From the NCBI RefSeq assembly GCF_000021325.1, contig NC_011365.1, forward strand, positions 310,001 through 374,000: a stretch of 64,000 bases of DNA. Direction: 5' to 3'. The DNA comes from Gluconacetobacter diazotrophicus PA1 5. Its GTDB lineage: Bacteria > Pseudomonadota > Alphaproteobacteria > Acetobacterales > Acetobacteraceae. The notes beneath the pieces are model-generated. The model was given only the letters and a program-made list of their open reading frames with translations. It was not told the origin of the DNA and searched no databases. Position numbers and translations under genes: made by a program. This document shows, in pieces, positions 16,902 to 26,500 of this stretch (position 1 is its first letter; the number at the start of each line of letters is the position of its first letter).

Positions 16902-18470
16902 TTGCTCAGAGGTTTTCTCACCGTCGGTGGCTGGACGATGCTCAGCCGCGTGCTGGGCCTGGTGCGCGACCAGCTGCTGGCCGCCTTCCTGGGCGCGGGA
17001 CCGGTCCAGGACGCCTATCAGGTCGCCTTCCGCCTGCCCAACATGTTCCGCCAGCTTTTCGGCGAGGGCGCGCTGAACACGGCGTTCGTTCCGCTCTTTT
17101 CCGGCATGCTCGCGACCGAAGGCCCCGACCGGGCCCGCCGCTTCGCCAGCGAGACGTTCAGCGTCCTTCTGACATGGCTGACGATGATCGCCGTGCTGGG
17201 CGAGGTCTTCATGCCGCAGGTCGTACGCGTGATCGCCGCCGGCTTCCCGCTGGATGGCGACCGCTACCATATGGCGGTCACGCTCAGCCGCATCACCTTT
17301 CCCTATCTGGTGCTGATCTGCGCCGCGGCACTGGTGTCGGGCGTGCTGAACGGCCTGCACCGGTTCGGCGTCGCGGCGGCGGCCTATGTATCCTTCAACG
17401 TCGTCGGCATCGCCTCGATCTTCCTGCTGACGCCGCTGACCGGCGATGTCGCGCGCGCCGCCGCCTGGGGCGTCACCGCGTCGGGCGTCGCCCAGCTTGG
17501 CCTGCTGCTGCTGGCGGTCCGCCGCGCCGGCTTCCGCCTGATGCTGCTGCCGCCGCGCCTGACGGCGCGCATCCATACCCTGATCCGGCGCATGGCGATC
17601 GGTTGCCTGGGCAGCGGCGTCAGCCAGATCAACCTGCTGGTGGATACCATCATCGCCTCGTACCTGCCGCCCGGCAGCGTGTCATTCATCTATTTCGCCG
17701 ACCGCATCAACCAGTTGCCGCTGGGCGTCCTGGGGGCCGCGGCCGGCACCACCCTGCTGCCGGTACTGAGCCGCCACGTCGCCGCCGAGGACCATGACGG
17801 CGCACACGGCGCGCAGAACCGGGCGATCGACTATGCCATGATCCTGACCCTGCCGGCGGCGCTGGGCATGATGGTGCTGGCCCAGCCGATCATCGCCACG
17901 CTGTTCCAGCACGGCGCGTTCACCCCGCGCGACGCCATGCTCTCGGCGCAGTCGCTGCGTGCCTTCGCCATCGGCCTGCCGGCCTTCGTGCTGATCAAGG
18001 TCCTGGCCCCGGGCTTCTTCGCCAGGGGCGACACGGCCACACCGGTCCGGGTGGGCCTGTTCACCCTGACCCTGAATTTCGTCCTGAACCTGCTGCTGAT
18101 GCACCCGCTGCACCATGCCGGCCCGCCGCTGGCCAGCAGCCTGGCTGCGATCGTCAATGTCGCCACGCTCGGCTTCCTGCTGCGCCGCCGGGGCATATTG
18201 CGCATCTCCACCACCACCCTGTCGCGGGTCGGCCGGATGGCGCTTGCCGCGCTGGGCATGGCGGCGGTGCTGATGATGCTGGACCTGACGGCCCTGGGGC
18301 CGCTGGCCGTCCAGCACGGCCCGCTGCGGATCATGGCGCTGGGCGTGCTGGTCATGGCCGGCATGCTGGCCTATGGCGCCGGGTTGCAGGTCCTGGGCGT
18401 GATGGAACTGCGCGTGGCCGCGGCGATGCTGCGCGCCCGCCTCGCCCGCCGGCGGGGACGGCCGGCATAA
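16902..18470 (+). CDS. murJ: Lipid II flippase MurJ
   Basis: MurJ flips the peptidoglycan precursor lipid II across the inner membrane. The product of about 522 residues has the MATE-like fold with roughly 14 membrane helices; 'TMLSRVLGLVRDQLLAAFLGAG' at the N-terminus, 'FRQLFGEGALNTAFVPLF' and 'VLIKVLAPGFFARGDTATPV' are diagnostic. The start is probably the TTG at 16902, with AGGAGG six bases upstream; an in-frame ATG at 16872 has no such site and would add ten mostly basic residues. mutS follows on the same strand. Confidence 0.95.
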   Translation: MLRGFLTVGGWTMLSRVLGLVRDQLLAAFLGAGPVQDAYQVAFRLPNMFRQLFGEGALNTAFVPLFSGMLATEGPDRARRFASETFSVLLTWLTMIAVLGEVFMPQVVRVIAAGFPLDGDRYHMAVTLSRITFPYLVLICAAALVSGVLNGLHRFGVAAAAYVSFNVVGIASIFLLTPLTGDVARAAAWGVTASGVAQLGLLLLAVRRAGFRLMLLPPRLTARIHTLIRRMAIGCLGSGVSQINLLVDTIIASYLPPGSVSFIYFADRINQLPLGVLGAAAGTTLLPVLSRHVAAEDHDGAHGAQNRAIDYAMILTLPAALGMMVLAQPIIATLFQHGAFTPRDAMLSAQSLRAFAIGLPAFVLIKVLAPGFFARGDTATPVRVGLFTLTLNFVLNLLLMHPLHHAGPPLASSLAAIVNVATLGFLLRRRGILRISTTTLSRVGRMALAALGMAAVLMMLDLTALGPLAVQHGPLRIMALGVLVMAGMLAYGAGLQVLGVMELRVAAAMLRARLARRRGRPA

Positions 18471-18533
18471 CGGCATGACGGCACGTCATTTCCCGGGTGG
18501 CACATCGCGGTCCGGGCCTGTACACAGGCCGGC

Positions 18534-21155
18534 ATGACGCTCCCTTCACCGGACGGCGCCACTCCGGCCATGGCGCAATGGTTTTCCCTCAAGGCCGAAC
18601 ATCCCGAGGCCCTGCTGTTCTTCCGCATGGGTGATTTCTACGAGATGTTCTTCTCCGACGCCGAGGCGGCGGCCGGCGCGCTGGATATCGCCCTGACCGC
18701 GCGCGGCACGCATGGCGATATCCCGATTCCGATGTGCGGCGTCCCGGTCGGGGCGGCATCGTCCTACCTGGCGCGGCTGATCCGTCGCGGGTTCCGCGTG
18801 GCGGTGGCCGAACAGACCGAACCGCCGCGCAAGCCCGGCAAGGGCGGCCCCAAGGGCCCGCTGGCCCGCGCCGTGGTGCGGCTTGTCACCCCCGGCACCC
18901 TGACCGAGGACGAATTGCTGGAGGCCGGACGGCAGAACCTGCTGCTGGCCGTCGCCTCGCGCGGCGGACGCGGAACGCGCGGCTGGGGCGTGGCGTGGAT
19001 CGATATTTCCACCGGCACATTCGAGACGGCCTCGGTTCCCGCCGAGGGGCTGATGGACCTGCTGGGCCGGCTGGACCCGGCGGAAATCCTGGCGGCGGCC
19101 GAGATCGACCTGGGTGACTTCGCGGCCCGGCGCGCGCCGGCAACCATTCCCCCCGGCCCGGAAGCCGCCCGGCGGCGCGTGGCCGAGACCTTCCATGTCG
19201 CCAGCCTGGACGCGTTCGGGACCTTTTCCGACGAGGAAGCGGTCGCCGGCGCCATGGCCCTGGATTACGTCCGGCGCAGCCAGGCCGGCCAGATGCCGCG
19301 CCTGTCGAGGCCCCAGGCGCATGAAAATGGCGGAGTGCTGGGCCTGGACCCCGCCACGCGCGCCAGCCTTGACCTGCTGCGCACGCGCGACGGCGGCACC
19401 GAGCATACGTTGCTGGCCAGCGTCGGCCGCACCGTCACCGCGCCCGGCAGCCGATTGCTGGCGGAATGGATCGCCGCCCCCCTGACCCGGGACGCCGCGA
19501 TCGCCGCCCGCCAGGACGGCTGGTCGTGGCTGATCGAGGAAGGCGGCGTGCGCGCGGCCCTGCGGCAGGGATTGCGCGGTACGCCGGACATCGCCCGCGC
19601 GCTGGCCCGCCTGTCGCTGGGCCGTGGCCTGCCGCGCGACGCGGCGGCGATCCGCGACGGGCTGGCCATCGCCCGGCGCATCGCCCAGGCCCTGACGGAC
19701 GGCCGCACCGCACCGCCCGCGCTGCTGGCCGACGCCATGCGCCACCTGGGCGAGGCAACGGACCTGGAAGCCCGGCTGAAGCAGGCCCTGGCCGAAGACC
19801 TGCCGGCCCGGGTGGAAGACGGCGGCGTGATCGCCGCCGGCTTCGATGCCGAACTGGACGCCGAACGGGCCCTGCGCGACGACAGCCGCCGGGTCATTGC
19901 CGGGTTGCAGAACGATTATGCCCAGAAATTCGGGCTGGCCAGCCTGAAGATCCGCCATCACGCGCAACTGGGCTACGTCATCGAGGTCCCGGCGGCGACC
20001 GCCCCCCGCCTGCGCGAGCGCACCGACCTGATCCTGCGCCAGGGCACGGCCAGCGCGGCCCGGTTCTCGACCGAGGAACTGGTCAGCCTGGACCGCCGCA
20101 TCGCCGAGGCCGCGGAGCGTGCCGCAACGCGCGAGCGGCGGATCTTCGCCGCCCTGGTGCGCGAGATCCTGGACGAACCCGCCCCGCCGGTCATCGCGGG
20201 GGCGCTGGCGGTCCTGGACGTGCTGCAATCCTGCGCCGACCTGGCCGCCGGCGGCATGTGGTGCCGGCCCGAGGTCACGGACGACGACGCCTTCACGCTG
20301 ACGGCCTGCCGCCACCCGGTGGTCGAGGCGGCGCTGCCGCGCAGCGAGCGCTTCACCCCGAACGATTGCGTGCTGGAACCCGCCCAGCGCGTCATGCTGC
20401 TGACCGGGCCGAACATGGCGGGCAAATCGACCTTCCTGCGCCAGACCGCGCTGGCGGTCATCCTGGCGCAGGCCGGGCTGCCCGTCCCGGCCAAGGCCGC
20501 GCGGATCGGCGTCGTCGACCGGCTGTTTTCCCGCGTGGGGGCATCGGACGACCTGGCGCGCGGGCGGTCGACCTTCATGGTGGAAATGACCGAGACCGCC
20601 GCCATCCTGAACCAGGCCGGCCCCCGGTCCCTGGTGGTGGTCGATGAAATCGGGCGCGGCACCGCGACGCTGGACGGGCTGGCCATCGCCTGGTCGGTGC
20701 TGGAAGCCATGCATTCGACATTGCGCTGCCGTTCCATTTTCGCAACGCATTTCCACGAACTGGCCGAACTGGCGGAAAGCCTGCCGCGCCTGTCGCCCCA
20801 CACGATGAGCGTGCGGGAATGGAAGGGCCAGGTGATCTTCCAGCACGAGGTCATACCCGGATCGGCGCGCCGAAGCTGGGGCGTGCACGTGGCCCGGCTG
20901 GCCGGCGTGCCGGAACCGGTTGTCCGCCGCGCCGCGCGGCTGCTGGCGGGACTGGAGAAGGAACGCGCGGTGGGCGCCAGGCCCCTGCCGCTGTTCGCCC
21001 CGGCGGATAGCACCCCGCCTGCCGAAGAACCCGATCCGGGCGTGCCCGAACCGGTGCGGCGGATGCTGGAACAGCTCGACCCCGACGAGCTGACGCCGCG
21101 CACGGCGCTGGACATGGTCTACGCGATCAAGAAACTGATGCTTGAAGAATCCTGA
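18534..21155 (+). CDS. mutS: DNA mismatch repair protein MutS
   Basis: MutS recognises mismatches and recruits MutL. The 873-residue protein has the mismatch-reading Phe-x-Glu in 'RMGDFYEMFF' (about residues 35-40), the connector and lever domains, Walker A 'GPNMAGKST' at ~625-633, 'DDLARGRSTFMVEM', Walker B 'SLVVVDEIGRGTATLDG' and 'FATHFHELAEL'. The C-terminal ~50 residues end in a short helical segment like the tetramerisation region of E. coli MutS. It is followed closely by glnD. Confidence 0.97.
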   Translation: MTLPSPDGATPAMAQWFSLKAEHPEALLFFRMGDFYEMFFSDAEAAAGALDIALTARGTHGDIPIPMCGVPVGAASSYLARLIRRGFRVAVAEQTEPPRKPGKGGPKGPLARAVVRLVTPGTLTEDELLEAGRQNLLLAVASRGGRGTRGWGVAWIDISTGTFETASVPAEGLMDLLGRLDPAEILAAAEIDLGDFAARRAPATIPPGPEAARRRVAETFHVASLDAFGTFSDEEAVAGAMALDYVRRSQAGQMPRLSRPQAHENGGVLGLDPATRASLDLLRTRDGGTEHTLLASVGRTVTAPGSRLLAEWIAAPLTRDAAIAARQDGWSWLIEEGGVRAALRQGLRGTPDIARALARLSLGRGLPRDAAAIRDGLAIARRIAQALTDGRTAPPALLADAMRHLGEATDLEARLKQALAEDLPARVEDGGVIAAGFDAELDAERALRDDSRRVIAGLQNDYAQKFGLASLKIRHHAQLGYVIEVPAATAPRLRERTDLILRQGTASAARFSTEELVSLDRRIAEAAERAATRERRIFAALVREILDEPAPPVIAGALAVLDVLQSCADLAAGGMWCRPEVTDDDAFTLTACRHPVVEAALPRSERFTPNDCVLEPAQRVMLLTGPNMAGKSTFLRQTALAVILAQAGLPVPAKAARIGVVDRLFSRVGASDDLARGRSTFMVEMTETAAILNQAGPRSLVVVDEIGRGTATLDGLAIAWSVLEAMHSTLRCRSIFATHFHELAELAESLPRLSPHTMSVREWKGQVIFQHEVIPGSARRSWGVHVARLAGVPEPVVRRAARLLAGLEKERAVGARPLPLFAPADSTPPAEEPDPGVPEPVRRMLEQLDPDELTPRTALDMVYAIKKLMLEES

Positions 21156-21183
21156 CATCTGGACCACGGATAGAACGGATAGA

Positions 21184-24153
21184 ATGGAAGGCCGACCTCC
21201 GTCCGGCCCCACGCCCATGCAGGAAATCGATCCCCCCGCGATGTCGACCCCGTCTTCCCCCTCCCAGGCTTCCACCCCCTCGGCCGTCAGGGACCTGACC
21301 ACCAGCCTCGCGGCATCGCTCCTTTCCCCCGAGGACGGCGCGGCCGTACCGCGCGAGCAGGCCATCGCGCTGTTCCGCCGCCATCTCGCCCGGTTCCAGG
21401 CATCGGTGCGCGAGGAATTCGAGGCCCATCGCCTGCATGGCACGTCGGCCGCCAAGCAACTGGCACTGCACACCGACGGCATGATCCGCACCCTGGTCGA
21501 TTTCACACTGGACCACGCGCTGGCCGGCTCGATCGGGCCTGGGGCACGCAGCCTGGCGGTCACCGCGACGGGGGGATACGGGCGCGGCATGCTGGCGCCG
21601 TTCAGCGATATCGACCTGCTGTTCCTGACGACCGACGAACCCTCGGCCGACGTCAGCCGCGTGGTGGAATACATCCTGTATTTCCTGTGGGACCTGGGGC
21701 TGAAGGTCGGGCACGCCACGCGCTCCATCGCGCAATGCATTGCCGAGGCCGAGGCCGACACCACCGTCCGCACCACATTGCTGGACGCCCGGCTGCTGGC
21801 CGGCGACGCGTCGCTGTTCGCCATGTTCGAGGCCCGGTACATCGTCGCCTGCGTCGAGGCCGGGGCCGCGCGCTTCATCTCGGACAAGCACAAGGAACGC
21901 ACGGCGCGCCATAACCGCTTCGGCGACAGTCCCTATCTGGTCGAACCGAACGTGAAGGAAGGGCGCGGCGGCCTGCGGGACCTGCAGACCCTGTACTGGA
22001 TGTGCCGCTACACGTTCGGCACGCGCCATGTATCCGACCTGCTGGCACCGGGCTTCAGCCGCCTGGGCCTGCTGACCGAGCAGGAGGCCAAGCGCGCCCG
22101 CCGGTCCTGGGACTTCCTGTGGAGCGTCCGGCTGCACCTGCATTACATCTCGGGCCGGGCGGAGGAGCGCCTGACCTTCGACGTGCAGCCCGTGGTCGGC
22201 GCGCGCATGGGCTACACCCGCCATGGGCGCCAGGTGGGCGTCGAGCGCTTCATGCGCCATTATTTCCTGACGGTGCGCGAGGTCATGCGCCTGACCCACG
22301 TGCTGGAACCCGCCGTGATGCGCCAGGCGCTGGGCCCGGCGGCCAACGCGCCGCAAGCCGACAGCGCGATGCGCGACGCGGGCTTCACCGTCCTGGACGG
22401 CCAGATCCTGCCGGAACGCGGCACCTCGTTCGATGCCGAGCCGATCCAGATGATGCGGCTGCTCGAATGGGCGCGCACCCGCAAGCTGCCCATCCACCCG
22501 CTGGCCATGCACCAGCTGATCCGCTGGGAACGGCGGGCCGCCAGCCTGCGCGGCGACCCCGAGGCCGCGCGCATCTTCCTGGAACTGCTGTGCGGCACCC
22601 CGCCGGAGCGCATCGGCCGCCCGCCCCATAGCGCCGAGGCCGAGAACGCGGCCGGCGAAGAGGTCCCCAGCTTCCACGCCACCGCGCAGGACCGCCGCCA
22701 AGGCAACGCCTACTGGCTGCATATCCTGAACGAAACCGGGATCATGGGGCGGCTGATGCCCGACTGGTCGCGCATCGTCGGCCAGATGCAGTTCGACACC
22801 TATCACGTGTTCACGGTCGACGAGCACACGATCGAGGCCATCCGCATCTTCGGCCGGATCGAACATGGCGCCATGGCCGACGAAATTCCGCAGGCGTACG
22901 ACCTGGCGCGCAACCTGCAATCGCGGCGGGCCCTCTACATGGCCATCCTGCTGCACGACATCGCCAAGGGACGCGGCGGCGACCATTCCGAACTGGGGTC
23001 GGAAATCGCGCTGGATGTCTGCCCGGAAATGGGCCTGACCGGCGAGGAGACCGAAACCGTATCCTGGCTGGTGCTGCATCACCTGCTGCTGAGCCACACG
23101 GCCTTCCAGCGCGACATCGACGACCCGAAGACCATCCTGGACTTGGCCGACACCATCCAGTCGCCCGAGCGCCTGCGGCTGCTGCTGCTGCTGACCATCG
23201 TGGACATGCGCGCCGTCAGCCCGCGCGTGTGGAATGCCTGGAAGGCCACCCTGCTGCACGAGCTGTACATGCGCGTGGCCGAGGTGCTGGAGGGCGGCCT
23301 GGCCACCACCGAACGCGACGTGCGCGTGGCCCGCGCCAAGGACGCGGCGGCCGAGATCCTGGAAGATGACGGGTTCAAGCGCGCGGACATCGATCATTTC
23401 CTGGGCCTGGGCTATGGCAGCTACTGGCTGTCCTTCGACCAGGACACCCACGCCCGCCATGCCGAGCTGATTCGCGAGGCCGAACGGCACAAGGCCCCGC
23501 TGACGGTCGAAACCCAGCCCCTGCCCGCCCGTGGCGTGACCGAGGTCACGATCTACACCGCCGACCATCCCGGCCTGTTCTCGCGCATGGCCGGCGCGCT
23601 GGCGATCGCGGGGGCGTCGATCGTCGATGCCCGCATCCACACGCTGATCAACGGCATGGCGCTGGACACGTTCTGGATTCAGGACGCGGGCGGCGAGGCG
23701 TTCGAGGAACCGCACCAGTTGGCCCGCCTGTCGGCGCTGGTCGAACAGGCGCTGTCCGGCCGGGTGGACATTCCCAAGGAAATCGTCAGCGCCGGCCGCA
23801 TGCGCTATGGGCGGCGCATGCGCGCGATCCACGTGCCACCCCGCGTGGTGATCGACAACCGGGCATCGAACACCTACACGGTCATCGAAATCAACGGCCG
23901 CGACCGCCCCGGCCTGCTGCATGACGTGACCCAGGCGATCAGCGACCACAAATTGCAGATCGCCTCGGCCCATATCACGACCTACGGCGTACGCGCGGTG
24001 GACGTGTTCTACGTCAAGGACCTGTTCGGCCTGAAGATCACTGACGAGCGACGCCTGGGCGAAATCCGCGAAGCCCTGCTGCACGGCCTGCGCCAGGCCG
24101 AGGAAGCCATGACCAGCGAAATCGGGCCGCCGGCGGAATCGCTGATCGCGTAG
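21184..24153 (+). CDS. glnD: Bifunctional [protein-PII] uridylyltransferase / uridylyl-removing enzyme
   Basis: GlnD senses glutamine and adds or removes UMP on PII proteins, so setting nitrogen control. Domains in order: nucleotidyltransferase with 'GGYGRGMLAPFSDIDLLFL' (~129-148), the helical linker, an HD phosphohydrolase with His-Asp near 591-592 ('LLHDIAKGRGGDHSELG'), and two ACT domains starting near 787 and 898 that bind glutamine. ATG 21184 gives 989 residues; a TTG at 21142 that overlaps mutS and an ATG at 21241 are alternatives, and none has a strong ribosome-binding site. Confidence 0.95.
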   Translation: MEGRPPSGPTPMQEIDPPAMSTPSSPSQASTPSAVRDLTTSLAASLLSPEDGAAVPREQAIALFRRHLARFQASVREEFEAHRLHGTSAAKQLALHTDGMIRTLVDFTLDHALAGSIGPGARSLAVTATGGYGRGMLAPFSDIDLLFLTTDEPSADVSRVVEYILYFLWDLGLKVGHATRSIAQCIAEAEADTTVRTTLLDARLLAGDASLFAMFEARYIVACVEAGAARFISDKHKERTARHNRFGDSPYLVEPNVKEGRGGLRDLQTLYWMCRYTFGTRHVSDLLAPGFSRLGLLTEQEAKRARRSWDFLWSVRLHLHYISGRAEERLTFDVQPVVGARMGYTRHGRQVGVERFMRHYFLTVREVMRLTHVLEPAVMRQALGPAANAPQADSAMRDAGFTVLDGQILPERGTSFDAEPIQMMRLLEWARTRKLPIHPLAMHQLIRWERRAASLRGDPEAARIFLELLCGTPPERIGRPPHSAEAENAAGEEVPSFHATAQDRRQGNAYWLHILNETGIMGRLMPDWSRIVGQMQFDTYHVFTVDEHTIEAIRIFGRIEHGAMADEIPQAYDLARNLQSRRALYMAILLHDIAKGRGGDHSELGSEIALDVCPEMGLTGEETETVSWLVLHHLLLSHTAFQRDIDDPKTILDLADTIQSPERLRLLLLLTIVDMRAVSPRVWNAWKATLLHELYMRVAEVLEGGLATTERDVRVARAKDAAAEILEDDGFKRADIDHFLGLGYGSYWLSFDQDTHARHAELIREAERHKAPLTVETQPLPARGVTEVTIYTADHPGLFSRMAGALAIAGASIVDARIHTLINGMALDTFWIQDAGGEAFEEPHQLARLSALVEQALSGRVDIPKEIVSAGRMRYGRRMRAIHVPPRVVIDNRASNTYTVIEINGRDRPGLLHDVTQAISDHKLQIASAHITTYGVRAVDVFYVKDLFGLKITDERRLGEIREALLHGLRQAEEAMTSEIGPPAESLIA

Positions 24154-24165
24154 GGGAAAGCGAAG

Positions 24166-24191
24166 GCTTCTTTTTCTGAAGAAAAAGAAGC
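24166..24191. terminator. Perfect AT-rich hairpin between glnD and the orphan cluster
   Basis: GCTTCTTTTTC (24166-24176) and GAAAAAGAAGC (24181-24191) pair perfectly around TGAA. It lies between the convergent ends of glnD and the small gene at 24202-24627, so it may be a two-way terminator. No clean U-run follows on either strand, so it could instead be a dispersed hairpin repeat. Confidence 0.5.
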
Positions 24192-24201
24192 AAAAAGACT
24201 T

Positions 24202-24627
24202 TTATTCGTTAAGGGCTGTTTCGGAAGCCATCGACGCGGTGATCTGATTGTTTTTGTCATATTCTTCAAGAATCGAACGCAGAGATTTTAGGGATGCGAT
24301 GTCTCCCTGCACGTCGCCGATACCGTTTTTCTCTTGGTAGGAAATCAGGTTATCAATCATCGAATACATGTTCGATGATCCGCTCACCAGTTTCCCGCCG
24401 TTGACGCCTTCCAACGCATATCCATCCATCAAAGCCATTTCGCCACTTTGATGGAGTGTGATCTTCCCCTCCCGGGTCAACTGCTCCCGGGCAGCCTCCA
24501 TCTCCTGAGGGCTCATGTCGCTGAACGTTGTCGGAGTGGACGGGCTGTTATTTAAAAGGGTCTGGGACGATGCGGAACTGTTCTGGACCAGATGAACAAT
24601 GATCGAGGACGTGCTGCTGACCCGCAT
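24202..24627 (-). CDS. Unrecognised small Ser-rich protein (orphan cluster, gene 3)
   Basis: I do not recognise this 141-residue protein. It has no signal peptide or membrane segment. The first ~35 residues are Ser/Thr/Asn-rich and include 'SSTSSIIVHLVQN', which resembles 'MTSTVVVHVANG' in the protein at 25457-26365; the rest is predicted helical ('SPQEMEAAREQLTREG', 'SLKSLRSILEEYDKN'). Base composition is less GC-rich than the surroundings. An AAAGGA about 10 bases before the ATG supports translation. It is the last of three same-strand genes, 81 bp from the second. Confidence 0.7.
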   Translation of the reverse strand: MRVSSTSSIIVHLVQNSSASSQTLLNNSPSTPTTFSDMSPQEMEAAREQLTREGKITLHQSGEMALMDGYALEGVNGGKLVSGSSNMYSMIDNLISYQEKNGIGDVQGDIASLKSLRSILEEYDKNNQITASMASETALNE

Positions 24628-24708
24628 TGTCGATCCTTTCCTTTACTCCGATCAGCATAAGACGACGGCCGAGAGTGTCCAGTAATCGTGACTGATGGGA
24701 AGAACCGG

Positions 24709-25416
24709 TCAGGATAATTTCGGCAGATCCTGCTCGACCTCGTCCAGGGCGTCCTGGGCAGACTGGATGTCGCTGTTATGCTGTTTCTTCAGCCGATTTT
24801 TGGCTTCTTTAAGCATATCTTCCAACTGGGCCGCCACCTTCCGCACCGTCTGCTGGAAATCCGGACTGTCGCTTGTGCCCGCGCCATTTTTCCCGCTGCC
24901 ACCCGCTGCCTGCCCTGACGTACTGTCCGTCGCTGGCTGCGACAGGGACGGATCGGAAACATCGCCGCCGTCCCGAACGGTTCCCGATGAGTCCTGGGTG
25001 TCCTGCGGGACGGAAATCACCATGTCGCCCACTTCGGCCATGCCGGCGGACGTTCCCTGGTTCTGCGCATATTGCTGCACGGCGGCGGCAAGCTGGTGTG
25101 CGAATTGCGCCAATTCCTGGGCAAGCGCCTTGGGCGAAAGAAACGCCTTCATGAACATAAGCTGCCGGATCTGCGCCTGGAGACGATCGACCCGCTGCTC
25201 CGCATCGGCCCGGACGGATTGCCGGCTGGACTGGATGATCTGGTCCAGACGCGACAGGGCCTCCTGCGACAGGGTAACGGAATCACCGTCGCTGGACACC
25301 GGGGCCGCGCCACCTTCGGCCGACGCGGCGCTGGATTGGGTGGACGACGCATCGCTGTCGGTGCCGAACGGCCCCAGATAAGTGAGGTCCGACTGCGTGG
25401 TGGCGATCCTCGTCAT
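24709..25416 (-). CDS. Unrecognised coiled-coil, Ser/Asp/Gln-rich protein (orphan cluster, gene 2)
   Basis: This 235-residue protein has no signal peptide or membrane helix. A disordered acidic N-terminus (~1-45) leads to 'DSVTLSQEALSRLDQII', a long helical or coiled-coil stretch (~45-120), a low-complexity Ser/Gly/Thr linker (~125-185) and a second charged helix ('VRKVAAQLEDMLKEAKNRLKKQ'). Two helices joined by a flexible linker suggest a structural or chaperone-like partner, but this is only inference. AAGGA precedes the ATG. It lies 40 bp after the first cluster gene and 81 bp before the third. Confidence 0.72.
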   Translation of the reverse strand: MTRIATTQSDLTYLGPFGTDSDASSTQSSAASAEGGAAPVSSDGDSVTLSQEALSRLDQIIQSSRQSVRADAEQRVDRLQAQIRQLMFMKAFLSPKALAQELAQFAHQLAAAVQQYAQNQGTSAGMAEVGDMVISVPQDTQDSSGTVRDGGDVSDPSLSQPATDSTSGQAAGGSGKNGAGTSDSPDFQQTVRKVAAQLEDMLKEAKNRLKKQHNSDIQSAQDALDEVEQDLPKLS

Positions 25417-25456
25417 TCACGGCATCCTTTCACCGGACGGCCTCCGAAACCCGCTT

Positions 25457-26365
25457 TTACGTAAGATCTAACTTGGATTTGTCGCCGGGTTTGTGTTTTT
25501 CGTCCGAAATCTGAAACAACTGGTCGATCAGGTTGTTCTGGTCGGCCCGTTTCGTCGCAACCGGATCAAGAACGGCCGTGGCCGAGGCGGCGCTGCCGGC
25601 CGTTCCATCGCTTTCGGACGTGGAGTCAGCGGTTGCGGCACTGCCGTTGGGCGTAAACGAAGAGGAAAAGGTCGCGAACTCGACTGTTCCATCGGGTTCT
25701 TCCTTCCACGCCACCGGGTCCTGCGAGCCGCTCGATTGCTGGACGAACTGCGTGATCAGGCTTGCCGTCTCGGTGTCCGATTTTTCATCGGCCGATTTTC
25801 CCGCCGCCGTATAAAGAGCGGACAGGGATACCGTGGAAACATCGACCTCCTGCTGGTAATCGCCCGTTACGGCATCCGGTCCGTACCCGGTATCCACTCC
25901 ATTGACCATTTCGTTGGCGGCAGCGACCCATCCGCCGGGCACATGCAGCATCACGGCATCGGATCTGGAGAGGTCATATTCTTTCGTCGATACGGAAAGA
26001 CCGGCCGACTGCGATGCCCCGCCGCCAAAGCTCTCCATCGCTGTCGTCTCCGACGTCGCTTTCGGGGCCCGTTCCGCCGTGGTCGGCAACATATAGGAGA
26101 GTTCGTTGTTTTCGACCCAGGAACCGTAACTCATCTCCCCCGATGCGGTGATGGGCTGAGCACCGACTCCGTTGGCCACATGCACCACCACGGTAGAGGT
26201 CATCTTGCTGAGATCCGCCTGTATCAGCGCCTGTGCCGACGCGGAAAGACCGATATCCCGCGCGGACCTGTCGCCGGAGGTTTCCGTCGCGGGAGCGTCC
26301 GCCTTCTTGCTCTCGGCCCAGACATTATAGGTCGAGGCACCTGACGCTGTTATTGATAGTCCCAC
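25457..26365 (-). CDS. Unrecognised Ser/Thr/Ala-rich repeat protein (orphan cluster, gene 1)
   Basis: I do not recognise this protein of about 302 residues. It is acidic, Ser/Thr/Ala-rich and has no signal peptide. A unit seems to recur: 'GLSITASG..' at the start, 'IGLSASAQ..MTSTVVVHVANGVG' and 'AGLSVSTKEY..SDAVMLHVPGG', each with a GLS start and the latter two with a V-x-x-HV-x-G strand. The GTG at 26365 follows AGAGGA by seven bases and I chose it; GTG/ATG codons at 26407/26404 have no ribosome-binding site. It starts the run with the next two genes and lies 135 bp downstream of the TPR gene. Confidence 0.7.
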   Translation of the reverse strand: MGLSITASGASTYNVWAESKKADAPATETSGDRSARDIGLSASAQALIQADLSKMTSTVVVHVANGVGAQPITASGEMSYGSWVENNELSYMLPTTAERAPKATSETTAMESFGGGASQSAGLSVSTKEYDLSRSDAVMLHVPGGWVAAANEMVNGVDTGYGPDAVTGDYQQEVDVSTVSLSALYTAAGKSADEKSDTETASLITQFVQQSSGSQDPVAWKEEPDGTVEFATFSSSFTPNGSAATADSTSESDGTAGSAASATAVLDPVATKRADQNNLIDQLFQISDEKHKPGDKSKLDLT

Positions 26366-26500
26366 GGCCTTTCCTCTCAATCCAGTGTCAAAATTTAAAT
26401 CCATCACTGGTTAAGAAAACGTTAATACCATTGTCATTATTGATATATGGCACCTATTCGTCGCGGACATGGGTTTGAAAAATCGCTCAATACCGGCGTT

